Of a stretch of DNA of 64,000 nt, positions 25,632-34,392 are shown one piece after another. Position 1 is the first letter of the stretch; every line of letters starts with the position of its first letter. The notes under the pieces were generated by a model. That model saw nothing but the letters and a program-made list of their open reading frames with translations. It was not told where the DNA came from and did not search any database. Position numbers and translations under genes: made by a program. Source of the DNA: Lysobacteraceae bacterium (GTDB lineage: Bacteria > Pseudomonadota > Gammaproteobacteria > Nevskiales > Nevskiaceae); contig PNMW01000082.1 in assembly GCA_013823855.1 (NCBI GenBank), positions 176,948-240,947 on the forward strand, written 5' to 3'.

Positions 25632-26492
25632 ATGGCTGAAGTGCAGTTGGACGATGTCACCATCGCCTATCAGCAGGTGGGTGAAGGTCCGGATCTGGTG
25701 TTCGTGCACGGCCTCGCGGCCAGCCGCGCCTTCTGGTTCCTGCAGTACGCGCTGCCGTTGTCGCGCCATTTCCGGGTCACGCTGTTCGATCTGCGTGGCC
25801 ATGGCTACAGCAGCATGCCGGCCGGTGGCTATGAAGCGATCACGGCAGCGGCCGACCTCGCCGGCCTGCTCGACCACCTTGGCATCGCCCGCTGCCTGCT
25901 GGTCGGTCACAGCTATGGCGGCGGTGTCGCCCTGGAGTTTGCCGGCTTGCATCCGCAGCGGGTCGAGAAGCTGGCAGTGCTCGACACCAAGATCAATGCG
26001 CTGCAGCCAAGCCAGCGGCTTTCGGATTCCCCGCACCTGTCGCCGTTCGAGGTCGAGGTCGCGGGCAAGTCCGGGCACGACTGGGAAAACGAGACGCAGG
26101 TCGGCCTGCTGTTCCTCGATGTGCTGGCGCGCTGGAAGACCAGCGGCGGCGGTTCCGAAGCCAAGGACGTGTTCACGCCGTTCGGAGAGGGGCGCGGCGC
26201 GCAGCGGACGGCGAAGCAGTTCGTCGCGCTGATCGACACCACCTCGGCGCTGCAGGACGTGGTCAAGCCCGGAATCGACGGTGCCACGATCGCCGCGCTG
26301 CCGATGCCCTGCCTGTGGATCTACGGCGACTGGTCGCGTTCGATGCCGAGCTGTCGCGCGCTGCAGGCGCTGCGGCCGGAAGCGGAATTCCGCATCGTGC
26401 CCGAGGGCGGGCACTTCTTCCCGATCAGCAATGCCGCCGCGGTGATGGCCTGGCTGAAACCGTTCCTGGGCCTCGCGGCAGCAGCCAATTGA
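25632..26492 (+). CDS. Alpha/beta-fold hydrolase
   Basis: The 286-residue protein has an alpha/beta hydrolase core: oxyanion region FVHGLAASRAFW, the nucleophile elbow LLVGHSYGGGVAL (Ser in GHSYGG), an acid in WIYGDWSRS, and the catalytic histidine in VPEGGHFFPI. No signal peptide is visible. It is the last gene of the cluster that begins at 6288, so a type II thioesterase or product-releasing hydrolase role is possible, but equally it may act on a small ester. A Shine-Dalgarno-like CTGGAG lies about 9 bases before its ATG. Confidence 0.85.
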   Translation: MAEVQLDDVTIAYQQVGEGPDLVFVHGLAASRAFWFLQYALPLSRHFRVTLFDLRGHGYSSMPAGGYEAITAAADLAGLLDHLGIARCLLVGHSYGGGVALEFAGLHPQRVEKLAVLDTKINALQPSQRLSDSPHLSPFEVEVAGKSGHDWENETQVGLLFLDVLARWKTSGGGSEAKDVFTPFGEGRGAQRTAKQFVALIDTTSALQDVVKPGIDGATIAALPMPCLWIYGDWSRSMPSCRALQALRPEAEFRIVPEGGHFFPISNAAAVMAWLKPFLGLAAAAN

Positions 26493-26599
26493 GCTGACGG
26501 GATCATCAATATTTTGTGAAAAACGAAATCAGTCTCGTTTCGCCATCAAAAAAAGGAACCGCCTAATCTCAGGCCTCTTTCTTATCAGAGGCCGTTCCG

Positions 26600-26923
26600 A
26601 TGACTGCATGCAACTCGCTGTCGCGTCGCCGTTTTCTCACCCTTGCTGCCGCAGTCGCCGCTGTTCCGGTGGCGCTGCACGGAGGTGACGCGCAGGCCGC
26701 CGACCTGCCGCTGGTCACGGCCGACGACCCGACCGCCAAGGGCGTCGGTTACGTGGCCGACGCTGCCACGGCCAAGAGCCCGGCCTTCAAGGCGGGCAGC
26801 GCCTGCGCCAAGTGCGCGCTGTACTCGGGTGCCGCGGGCGCCGCCAGCGGCCCCTGCGGCATCTTCCCGGGCAAGGCCGTTTCCGCCAAGGGCTGGTGCA
26901 CGGCGTTCGCGCCGAAGGGCTGA
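26600..26923 (+). CDS. High-potential iron-sulfur protein (HiPIP), Tat-exported
   Basis: The 107-residue precursor starts with a twin-arginine signal (SLSRRRFLTLAAAVAAV, cleavage after AQA near residue 33). The mature part carries the HiPIP cysteine pattern C-x2-C...C...C in SACAKCALYSG, GPCGIF and GWCTAF, which bind a 4Fe-4S cluster. HiPIPs shuttle electrons in the periplasm, often to photosynthetic or respiratory partners. An AT-rich leader (26500-26599) and its own terminator indicate independent transcription. No cognate reductase or oxidase is nearby. Confidence 0.93.
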   Translation: MTACNSLSRRRFLTLAAAVAAVPVALHGGDAQAADLPLVTADDPTAKGVGYVADAATAKSPAFKAGSACAKCALYSGAAGAASGPCGIFPGKAVSAKGWCTAFAPKG

Positions 26924-26946
26924 TCCGCCTCCACTCGGCTGATCGA

Positions 26947-26980
26947 AAGCCCGGCGTGCCTGCTGCACGCCGGGCTTTTT
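26947..26980 (+). terminator. Strong intrinsic terminator after the HiPIP gene
   Basis: AAGCCCGGCGTGC (26947-26959) pairs perfectly with GCACGCCGGGCTT (26965-26977) over a 5-base loop, followed by TTT. It ends the HiPIP transcript and, being nearly symmetrical, may also stop the convergent minus-strand transcript that ends at 27001. Confidence 0.92.
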
Positions 26981-27000
26981 GCTGGCCGCGATTTCGGTGA

Positions 27001-27864
27001 TCAGGCGACGCCGTTGCGCTGCAGCCAGTCGAGCAGTTGTGCCCAGCCATCGGCCGCCTGCCGGGGGCGATAGCTGGGCCGGTAGTCGGCGTGAAAGCCG
27101 TGTGGCGTGTCCGGGTACAGCACGATGGTCGACGCTCGCGCCGCCGGATTCACGGACGCCCGGAGCGCAGCCTGCATCCGCTCGACGGTGTCGTTGGCAA
27201 TGCCGGTGTCGGCGCCGCCGTACAGCCCCAGCACCGGCGCCTTGAGATCGCCGACGATATCGATCGGATGCTTCGGCGACAGCGGCGTCGCCTCGCGCAC
27301 CAGCCCGCCGTACCAGGCGATGCCGGCCTTCACCGCCGGGTTGTGGGCGCTGTACATCCAGGTGATGCGACCGCCCCAGCAGAAGCCGGTGATCGCCAGC
27401 TTCGCCGCATCGCCGCCGTTGCCGGCGGCCCATCGCGCGCTGGCATCGAGATCCCCGAACACCTGCGCATCCGGCACCTTGGCGACGATCTCGCCGAGCA
27501 AGGTCTTGACGTCCTCGATCCGGGTCGGGTCACCCTGCCGCGCATACAGATCCGGCGCGATCGCCAGGTAGCCGAGCTGCGCGAAACGGCGGCAGACATC
27601 ACGGATGTGTTCGTGGACGCCGAAGATCTCCTGCACTACCAGCACGGTCGGCAGCTTCGCCTTGCCGGCGGGCTGCGCCCGGTAGGCACGCATCGCGCCG
27701 TCGGCGACCGGAATCGCCACCTCGCCGGCCAGCAGGCCGCTCGACGGCGTGGCGACCAGGCTCTGCGCCTCGATCGGCTGCACCGACAAGGCGAAGCCGC
27801 CGGCCAACGTCGCGATCACACGGCGGCGGCCCGGTTCGGGTGGGTGGACAATGGCAGCCGTCAT
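27001..27864 (-). CDS. Dienelactone hydrolase family protein
   Basis: The 287-residue product has the DLH cysteine-hydrolase triad: Cys in GFCWGGRITW, Asp in YGGADTGI and His in PHGFHADY. The N-terminal 45 residues contain an RRR motif and a hydrophobic stretch (VIATLAGGFALSVQP) that look like a Tat or Sec export signal, so it may act in the periplasm. I use ATG 27864, preceded by AGGAG at good spacing; the longer frame overlaps the sulfotransferase gene antisense to sense and is not credible. It is 73 bp downstream of that gene. The physiological substrate is unknown. Confidence 0.88.
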   Translation of the reverse strand: MTAAIVHPPEPGRRRVIATLAGGFALSVQPIEAQSLVATPSSGLLAGEVAIPVADGAMRAYRAQPAGKAKLPTVLVVQEIFGVHEHIRDVCRRFAQLGYLAIAPDLYARQGDPTRIEDVKTLLGEIVAKVPDAQVFGDLDASARWAAGNGGDAAKLAITGFCWGGRITWMYSAHNPAVKAGIAWYGGLVREATPLSPKHPIDIVGDLKAPVLGLYGGADTGIANDTVERMQAALRASVNPAARASTIVLYPDTPHGFHADYRPSYRPRQAADGWAQLLDWLQRNGVA

Positions 27865-27937
27865 GCGGGACTCCTGATGGCAACAATGGCCGCCATCGTA
27901 AACGCGCCTGAGCAGTGCCGCGTCGCGCGGTCCGCGC

Positions 27938-28840
27938 TCAGCCGTAGCCGTAGCGGCTGGCGATGGCCAGCACTTCCGGCGCGAAGCCCTGCCCGTCGGC
28001 ACGCCATTCCAGCGGCCCGTCGAGCCGCTCCGGCAGGCGCAGGCGGCGGGCGAAGCCGGGATCGGCCAGGAAGCCTTCGTCGGCGCCGTACAACGCGGCG
28101 TCCGGGCCGAGCAGCGCGAACCGGCTGCGCTCGGGCTGCTGCATCGCCTGCAGTTGGTCCGGATACGCCGGCCAGCCCAGCCACTCGCAGAGATCACCCA
28201 GCGTGGCTTCCGGCCGAGTCAGCAGGTCTTCGAGGCGCAGCACCCGGTAGTGGGCGTTCGGCAGCAGGGCGCCGGCCGCCGCCAGGTTGGCGTGGACGCG
28301 AAACCAGGCGAGCTGGGGATCGAGCGCCGGCGGATTGACCGCGTAGTCCTTGTAGTCGGGCGCGATGAACAGGCGGCCGTCCAGCGCCCTCGCGGCGTCG
28401 CGGCACCAGCGGCGCGGATGCTCGACCAGATGCAGCAGCCGGACATCCGGCAGATCGTCGAGCAGGCGGTCGATGAAATCCGGCCGCCAGCCGACCGAGG
28501 TCTCGGCGGTCACCAGCACCCTCGGTGCCAGGGCCTGGGCCAGGTCGGTCAGCATCCAGGCGCCGGACCAGTCGGCGCGGCGTTCCAGCCAGCGTCCGGC
28601 GGCGGCGATCCCGTCATCGGTCTGGCCGCCGCAGTACAGCGCCGCCACGGCACGGCGCAGACCGTGGCTGGTCAGGCCGTCGGACAGCGCGCTGATCTCG
28701 CCGAGCCCGCCGAGTGTCGCGGCCATGAACAGCTTCAGCTCCGGCAGATCCCGGGCATGGCTGTGCTGGCCGAGCATGGCCGCCAGCCGCGAGGCGTGGG
28801 CACCGGGGGGCGCGACGATCAGCAGCGGGGCTTCAAGCAT
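27938..28840 (-). CDS. Sulfotransferase-like protein
   Basis: The 300-residue protein follows the layout of the PAPS-dependent sulfotransferase family. The phosphosulfate loop is replaced by IVAPPGAHASRLAAMLGQH, which has no canonical PRSGT. Then come LPDVRLLHLVEHPRRWCRDA (the 3'-phosphate-binding Arg/Ser strand) and HYRVLRLEDLLTRPEATLGD with CEWLGWP. The atypical first loop leaves open whether it binds PAPS. Its ATG overlaps the end of the propeller-like gene by 8 bp, so the two are translationally coupled. Sulfation of an exported product is an inference from context. Confidence 0.7.
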   Translation of the reverse strand: MLEAPLLIVAPPGAHASRLAAMLGQHSHARDLPELKLFMAATLGGLGEISALSDGLTSHGLRRAVAALYCGGQTDDGIAAAGRWLERRADWSGAWMLTDLAQALAPRVLVTAETSVGWRPDFIDRLLDDLPDVRLLHLVEHPRRWCRDAARALDGRLFIAPDYKDYAVNPPALDPQLAWFRVHANLAAAGALLPNAHYRVLRLEDLLTRPEATLGDLCEWLGWPAYPDQLQAMQQPERSRFALLGPDAALYGADEGFLADPGFARRLRLPERLDGPLEWRADGQGFAPEVLAIASRYGYG

Positions 28841-30347
28841 CGGCCGGCTTGACCTTGGGCGCGCCGAGAAACACCTCGCAGCCGCCGCGGTTGTTGTCGA
28901 CGTACTTCCACTCGTCGTTTTCCTTGATCGCCACGCGCGGACCGAAGGGATTGGCGGTGGCGACGAACAGGCCGTGCTCGGTCGACGCGAAGTTGCGCAC
29001 GCCCCAGTTGTACTTGTTGCCGAAGCCGTTCGGCGTCACGCAGTCCCAGCGCACGCCGTCATGGGTGCGCCACAGCGCGAAGCCGCCGTAGTTGCGGGTC
29101 AGGTGTTCCATGCCCCAGTGGCGGATCAGCTTCAGCACGTCTTCCGGCCACTTGGCATTCGGCAGATAAGGCAGCGAATTGGCCCACGAGAAGGTGCCGG
29201 CATACAGATAGTCGCCGTGCGTGCACATGCGCCAGACATAGCCGTTGAACAGGTTGTCGAAGCCTGCCGCCAAGCCCGACAGCGGCACCTTCAGGCCGTC
29301 CGGTGTCACCCGCGAATGGCCGACCAGCAGTTCCCAGCTGTCGTCCGGCCAGACCCGCAGCACTTCCGCCGCTGCCGGCCCGAGCTTGAACGCGCGGTGG
29401 TAGCCGCCGTTGATGATGCCGGTGCCGACGATCAGCGCGCCGTTGAACTCGCACATGCTGACGATCACTTCGTTGAACGGCCCGCGCCAGGCGCCGTGGG
29501 TCAGCACCTTGGTCCACTGGTACGGCAGCTGGTCGCCGCCACGGGTCTTCCACAGTTCGAAGCCGGTGAACGGATTGACCGTGCCGGCATACAGATAGCC
29601 GTTGAACTCGGCCATCTCGAAGATCGTCAGATTGCCCTTGTTGCCGAAGCCCTCCTCGTTGGCGGGCCTCCAGATGCCGGTCGGCAGGTCCTCGCTGGCA
29701 TAGATCACCGCCTCCGAACCGACCGAATCCTGCACCTTGCCGCCGGCGTTCGACGCGGTCGGTGAGGTGTGGACGCGGCCCTTGAACACCTGCAGCGTGC
29801 GGAACGAGCGCACCGACACATCCCATGGCGGCCGCTTGACGACAGTGAAATTCACGCCGTCCTCGCTGCGCAGGATGTCCGGCGGCTCGGCCATCGCCGG
29901 CGCCCAGGTCGAGCAGTAGATGCACGGCTTGGTGTCGCTTCGGCCCTGGAACACGGTCATGCCGCGCATGCCGACGTAGCGCGGCACCATCCGCGACTTG
30001 TTGCGCGCCAGCACGTCCGGCGCGCGATAGACCATGTCCCAGCGGTCGTTTTCCGGCGTGTAGCGCCAGATCTGGGAGTTGCGGTCGATGTCGTAGACGT
30101 TGTCCGGCGACTCCACCGGCCAGGGCTTGATGTCCGGCGGCGGCGACAGCAGCTTCATGCCGGGAATCGTGCCGCGCGTGGTACCGACGTACAGCCGCCC
30201 CTCGAACCAGGCCATCGAATGGGCGTAGGCGTTCCAGCCGTCGCCGAAGCCGGCCTCGCAGGTCAGCCGGAAATCGCGGCCGTCGAGCCGGCCGCGTTCC
30301 GGCGGCGGTGGCCGCCGCCGTGGCAACGGCGGGATGCCGTCGTCCAT
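28833..30347 (-). CDS. Repeat-rich, probably beta-propeller, protein of unknown function
   Basis: I do not recognise a named family. The 504-residue protein holds repeated blade-like segments built around an F-x-G-x-L-Y-x-G-T pattern: WFEGRLYVGTTRG, EFNGYLYAGTVNP, EFNGALIVGTGII, THGDYLYAGTFSW and STEHGLFVATANP. Each is followed by a W-containing strand (for example FELWKTRGG, FALWRTHDG). This suggests a six- or seven-bladed propeller. No signal peptide is evident. The start is the ATG at 30347, which overlaps the upstream stop as TGATG; an alternative lies 18 bases upstream. It is sandwiched between an exporter component and a sulfotransferase-like gene in one operon. Confidence 0.75.
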   Translation of the reverse strand: MDDGIPPLPRRRPPPPERGRLDGRDFRLTCEAGFGDGWNAYAHSMAWFEGRLYVGTTRGTIPGMKLLSPPPDIKPWPVESPDNVYDIDRNSQIWRYTPENDRWDMVYRAPDVLARNKSRMVPRYVGMRGMTVFQGRSDTKPCIYCSTWAPAMAEPPDILRSEDGVNFTVVKRPPWDVSVRSFRTLQVFKGRVHTSPTASNAGGKVQDSVGSEAVIYASEDLPTGIWRPANEEGFGNKGNLTIFEMAEFNGYLYAGTVNPFTGFELWKTRGGDQLPYQWTKVLTHGAWRGPFNEVIVSMCEFNGALIVGTGIINGGYHRAFKLGPAAAEVLRVWPDDSWELLVGHSRVTPDGLKVPLSGLAAGFDNLFNGYVWRMCTHGDYLYAGTFSWANSLPYLPNAKWPEDVLKLIRHWGMEHLTRNYGGFALWRTHDGVRWDCVTPNGFGNKYNWGVRNFASTEHGLFVATANPFGPRVAIKENDEWKYVDNNRGGCEVFLGAPKVKPADA

Positions 30348-32695
30348 CAGGGCAGCCAGGACCACAGTTCGACCAGGAAGAAGCGCACGACCGGCCGGGT
30401 GAAGGCGACGATCAGCGGCATCCGCTCGGCCTCGACCTTGGCGTAGCCGGTCATCTGCGGCAGCAGCTTGCCGTCGGTCTCGTCGATCGACATCACCACG
30501 CGCACGACCCGGCCGTAAGGGCTGACCTCGGCACTCGGCGCGATCTCGCAGATCACGCCCGGATAGCCGCGATCCGGGAACGACCAGGCCTTGGCCAGCG
30601 CCTTGTTGCCGATCGCGATCTTGCCGACGTCGGCTTCCGGCACCCGGATCTCGACCAGCAGCTTCGAGGAATCCTCGACCGTCGCCAGCTGCGCGCCGCG
30701 GGCCAGGAAATCACCGAGCGCGAAGCGCAAGGTGCCGGACAGGATGCGGCCGGCGATCGGCGCCTTGACCTGGGCGTACTCGACCGCCTTCTGCGCCAGA
30801 TCGAGCTTGGCCTGCTCGCTGGCGATCTCCGCTTCCAGCGCCTGCAGCTGTTCGTTGCGCACCGGGCTGATCACCAGCGCCAGCTGCTTGCGGGCTTCGA
30901 GCAGCCGCTGCTGATCCAGCTCGGCGACCGACAGCGCCCGCTGGTAATCCTGATCCGACACCGCCTTGCGGGTGAACGCCTGCTTCAGGCGATTGGCTTC
31001 GGCGCGGCTGAACTCGAGACGCTTCTCGGCGGTGGCGACCAGCTGCCGGGCCTGATCGATCTCCTCGCCCTTGGCGCCGGACTTGGCGACCGAGACATTG
31101 GCCCGCAGCCGGGTCAGATTGGCTTCGCTCGATGCCACCGCATAGCGCTCGGCATCGTCGTTGAGCTTGGCCACCACCTGCCCGGCCTTGACCAGCTCGC
31201 CTTCCTTGACGAACACCTCGCGGACATCGCCGTCGGTCAGCGCGCGGACATCGGCGCGGGCGACCGGCAGCACGATGAACTCGCCGCTCGGCTCGTAGGT
31301 GTACGGGAACAGCGCGACGATGACGAGGACGGTGATGATCGCCCAGTCCCAGCGCTTCGGCGGCGCCAGATTGACCTTGCCGGCGCCGATCGAGCCACGG
31401 CTGGCCTGGGCGCGGCGGGTGCTGGTGAACACCGACCAGGCCAGCAGCAACGCGGTGATCACGATGCCGGCGGCCCCGAAAGCGCCGCTGAGCCAGCGTG
31501 CCGGGAAGATCACCACCCAGACCATCAGCCAGATCGTGTAGGCCAGCACCAGGAAGCCGTACCAGCGCAGCACGCCCGGCGACAGCTTCTTCATCTCGTT
31601 CCACGGCCGGTCGTAGCCGAAGATCGCGTACATCGCCTGCTCGCGCAGGTCGGCGGCCTGATACCACTGCACCAGCCAGTTGTAACCGTCGCGCTTGACC
31701 AGCGGGTTGGCCTGGAGCAGGAAAAAGGCACTGGCCAGCAGGGCCAGCGCCACCAGCAGCGATGGCAGGATCGAATGGCTGTGATGGAACACCAGCCACA
31801 GGCCGACCGCGACGACGAAGATCACCAGCTGGGCGATCAGGCCGCTGCCGACGATGCGCAGGCGCTGGTCGCGCGGCGCGCTTTCGGCCGCACCGCCGGT
31901 GTCGCAGTGAAACCGGGGAATCAGCACGGTGCCGAGCACGACGCCGAACTTCGGCGTCTGCCGGGTCAGCGTGCGGATCGCTGCGGCACGCGCCACTTCG
32001 GACAGGAAGTTCACCAGGTAGATGCCGCCGATCAAGGTCAGCAGCAGTGGCAGCGGCTCGATCAGACGGACGAAGTCAACGCCCATCTCGACCCGGTGCG
32101 TCCACATCGCGACCACAGCCCCGACCACCAGCGCCAGCAGGACCAGCAGCGGCAGCAGGCCGAACAGCGGCAGGTTCAGCAGCATGCCAAGCGGCAGGAA
32201 CGGCCCGGCAGGCACGGTGATGCGCGGTGCGGCGGCAACGCCGCGGAACGCGCCCCACAGGCCGGTCAGCGAACCCGGCAGGCCGGGCCCGGACAGCGAG
32301 CCGGGCACCGTCGACGGTGCCGCCGTGTCGGACGCCACGCCGGCCGGACGCGGGCCGCGGTTCCAGCCGGCCAGCGTCGCTTCGGCATCGGTCTGCGCCG
32401 GCACCGGCAGTGGCTCCTGCGAGCCGGCCGCCAGCAGGTCGCTGGTCGACAGTTCGTTGCAGAAGCGCTCCAGTTCGGCCGGGCTCAGCTCGGCGCCGAG
32501 CGCCTCGCGCGCCGCCAGCCGCACGGCGGCCGCGTCGCGGTTGCCATCCATCAGCCGGGCCAGCTCGAACTCGGCCGGGTCCAGACGGATCGGGCGGCCA
32601 TGGCGGGCGCCGGTCAATGCGTAGTAGAGCCCGTCGGCCGACTTGGCGGCCGATCCGAACACGAACTTTCGATACAGGTGACGAGGGCTTTCCAT
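30347..32695 (-). CDS. Fusion of PqqD-like, degenerate M50-like membrane and HlyD-type adaptor domains
   Basis: A 782-residue membrane protein. Residues 1-100 look like a PqqD-type winged helix (LDPAEFELARLMDGNRDAAA). From about 160 to 490 there are six or more membrane segments laid out like a site-2 protease, retaining the NPLVKRDGY motif. The zinc motif HExxH is replaced by LSEVARA, so catalysis is unlikely. From about 500, one further membrane helix leads into an HlyD/membrane-fusion domain: lipoyl half VREVFVKEGELVKAGQVVAK, a long coiled coil, the second half APIAGRILSG, and beta-barrel parts. The start is ATG 32695. It lies 61 bp after the tolC-like gene and is coupled by TGATG to the next gene. 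No separate pump subunit is nearby. Confidence 0.85.
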   Translation of the reverse strand: MESPRHLYRKFVFGSAAKSADGLYYALTGARHGRPIRLDPAEFELARLMDGNRDAAAVRLAAREALGAELSPAELERFCNELSTSDLLAAGSQEPLPVPAQTDAEATLAGWNRGPRPAGVASDTAAPSTVPGSLSGPGLPGSLTGLWGAFRGVAAAPRITVPAGPFLPLGMLLNLPLFGLLPLLVLLALVVGAVVAMWTHRVEMGVDFVRLIEPLPLLLTLIGGIYLVNFLSEVARAAAIRTLTRQTPKFGVVLGTVLIPRFHCDTGGAAESAPRDQRLRIVGSGLIAQLVIFVVAVGLWLVFHHSHSILPSLLVALALLASAFFLLQANPLVKRDGYNWLVQWYQAADLREQAMYAIFGYDRPWNEMKKLSPGVLRWYGFLVLAYTIWLMVWVVIFPARWLSGAFGAAGIVITALLLAWSVFTSTRRAQASRGSIGAGKVNLAPPKRWDWAIITVLVIVALFPYTYEPSGEFIVLPVARADVRALTDGDVREVFVKEGELVKAGQVVAKLNDDAERYAVASSEANLTRLRANVSVAKSGAKGEEIDQARQLVATAEKRLEFSRAEANRLKQAFTRKAVSDQDYQRALSVAELDQQRLLEARKQLALVISPVRNEQLQALEAEIASEQAKLDLAQKAVEYAQVKAPIAGRILSGTLRFALGDFLARGAQLATVEDSSKLLVEIRVPEADVGKIAIGNKALAKAWSFPDRGYPGVICEIAPSAEVSPYGRVVRVVMSIDETDGKLLPQMTGYAKVEAERMPLIVAFTRPVVRFFLVELWSWLP

Positions 32696-32756
32696 CAGGG
32701 AACTCGGGGTGATCGAAATCGGGTGATCAGGAGGTTGCCGCGGCGCGGCGGCAGCT

Positions 32757-34139
32757 TCAGTGCGCCAGCGCGCCGTTGACCGCCAGCAGGTCGGCGTGAT
32801 TGAGGCTGCCCGCCGCCGCGCGCAGCCGCAGGGTGTTGAGAATGGTGTCGTAGCGGGCGACCGCGAAATCGCGCTCGGCGCGGTAGCGGCTGCGCAGCGC
32901 CAGCAGCAGGTCGCCGTTGGTCCGGGTGCCGACCTCGTAGCCGACCCGGATCGCATCCTCGGAAGCCGTGGTCGACTGCACCGCCTGCTTCAGTGCCCGC
33001 ACCCGGGCGATACCCGAGCTGGAATTCAGGAACGCCACCTGGACCTTGCGCAGCGCCTCGCTGCGCTTGGCCGCTTCGTCGGCCTCGGCACGAGCCAGGC
33101 CGGCCTGGGCGGCGCGGATCGCCGAGGTAATGGCGCCGCCGGTGAAGATCGGAATCTTCAGCTGCAGGCCGACCCGCTCGTCGGTGGCGCGGTTGCCTTC
33201 GGCGCCGATGCCGTTGGAAATGCCGCCTTCGGCGTACTGGTAGGTGTAGGCCGCCAGCGCGTCGAGGCGCGGCCAGCGCGCGCCATAGGCCTTGTCGATG
33301 TTCTTGCGGGCGATCTCGGTTGCCAGCTTCTGCGCCTTCAGCTGCAGGTTCTGGCTGCCGGCGCGTTCGATCCACACATCGATGCTGTCCGGCTCGGGCG
33401 GCACCGGCAGATAGGTCTTCGCCAGGCCGTCGAGCTGGCCGAAACGGGTGCCGCCGCTGAGCAGCTCCAGCTGCACGCGCGACACCGCGACGGCATTCTT
33501 TGCCGCGATCAGCGCCGACGCGGCCAGATCGAGCTGGGACTGGGCCACCTGCACCTCGGTATCCGCCACGAGACCGGCCGCGGCCTTGTCCCGGGTCTGG
33601 ACCAGCACCGCTTCGATCGCCGCCTTCTCGGCTTCCGCGAAGCGCAGTTCCTCGTCGGCCCCCAGCGCGGCGAAATAGGCTTCGGCGACGCCGATCCGCA
33701 GCGCATCCTGGGCGTCGTAGGTCAGCAGGCCGGCGCGGCTGACTTCCAGCGCCGCCGTGTCCAGCGTCAGGTACAGGCCGCGATCGAACAGCACCTGGGT
33801 CAGGCCGACCTGGTAGCCGACGCTGTTAAAGGCATCGGTACGGTTGACGTCGCTGCCGGTCACCGGCAGGCCACCGACGCCGCCGACGAAGAAGCGTCCG
33901 CTGAGCGTCTGGCTGATGGTCTCGGCCTCGCCGCTGACGCCGATCTGCGGCAGCAGCTTGGCCAGTGCCTGCGGCCGGGCTTCCAGCGCCTGCTGGTAAG
34001 CCGCGATCACCGACAGATACTCGGGATTGCCGTCGAGCGCCTTGGTGTAGACCGACAGCAGATCGTCTGCCCTCACCGCGGTTGACAGCGCAACGCACAG
34101 CGAAAACATCGCGACCAGCAGCGGACGCAGGAAATTCAT
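32757..34139 (-). CDS. TolC family outer membrane efflux protein
   Basis: The 460-residue precursor has a Sec signal (LRPLLVAMFSLCVALSTAVRA, cleavage near residue 24) and the two TolC-type helical repeats. Recognisable pieces are LLSVYTKALDGNPEYLSVIA, QVGLTQVLFDRG, GLVADTEVQVAQSQLDLA, and in the second half LQLKIPIFTGGAITSAIRAA and VGYEVGTRTNGDLLLALRSR, the last being a TolC hallmark. ATG 34139 is chosen because it is followed at once by the signal peptide. First gene of the operon with the HlyD-type fusion, it presumably forms the outer-membrane duct for it. Confidence 0.93.
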   Translation of the reverse strand: MNFLRPLLVAMFSLCVALSTAVRADDLLSVYTKALDGNPEYLSVIAAYQQALEARPQALAKLLPQIGVSGEAETISQTLSGRFFVGGVGGLPVTGSDVNRTDAFNSVGYQVGLTQVLFDRGLYLTLDTAALEVSRAGLLTYDAQDALRIGVAEAYFAALGADEELRFAEAEKAAIEAVLVQTRDKAAAGLVADTEVQVAQSQLDLAASALIAAKNAVAVSRVQLELLSGGTRFGQLDGLAKTYLPVPPEPDSIDVWIERAGSQNLQLKAQKLATEIARKNIDKAYGARWPRLDALAAYTYQYAEGGISNGIGAEGNRATDERVGLQLKIPIFTGGAITSAIRAAQAGLARAEADEAAKRSEALRKVQVAFLNSSSGIARVRALKQAVQSTTASEDAIRVGYEVGTRTNGDLLLALRSRYRAERDFAVARYDTILNTLRLRAAAGSLNHADLLAVNGALAH

Positions 34140-34392
34140 GGATGGCTCCGACGGCAACCCGGTGTACCGGGCTTTTCTGATACGCGGATTATCACTCAGC
34201 ACAGGCTCCGCGTGGCGCGGCCTTGCAAATGTCATGTGGGCCGGCGGGGTTTTCTTGCAGGAATCGCGCCGGATTGCCCGATTTTTCAAGAATCGTCGGC
34301 TTCGGCGCGCCGCTCCTGCGCGGCCGACGAGCGTCAACCACGGCGCCGACAAGCGGGCGCGCCTTTTCCCGCAGCGCCCCCAGCGCCCCGAC

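Noticed and set aside
30308..32779. A plus-strand frame of 823 codons opposite the HlyD-type fusion
   Set aside because: Rich in Arg, Gln and His with no domain; a shadow of the coding minus strand, which has membrane helices and lipoyl motifs.
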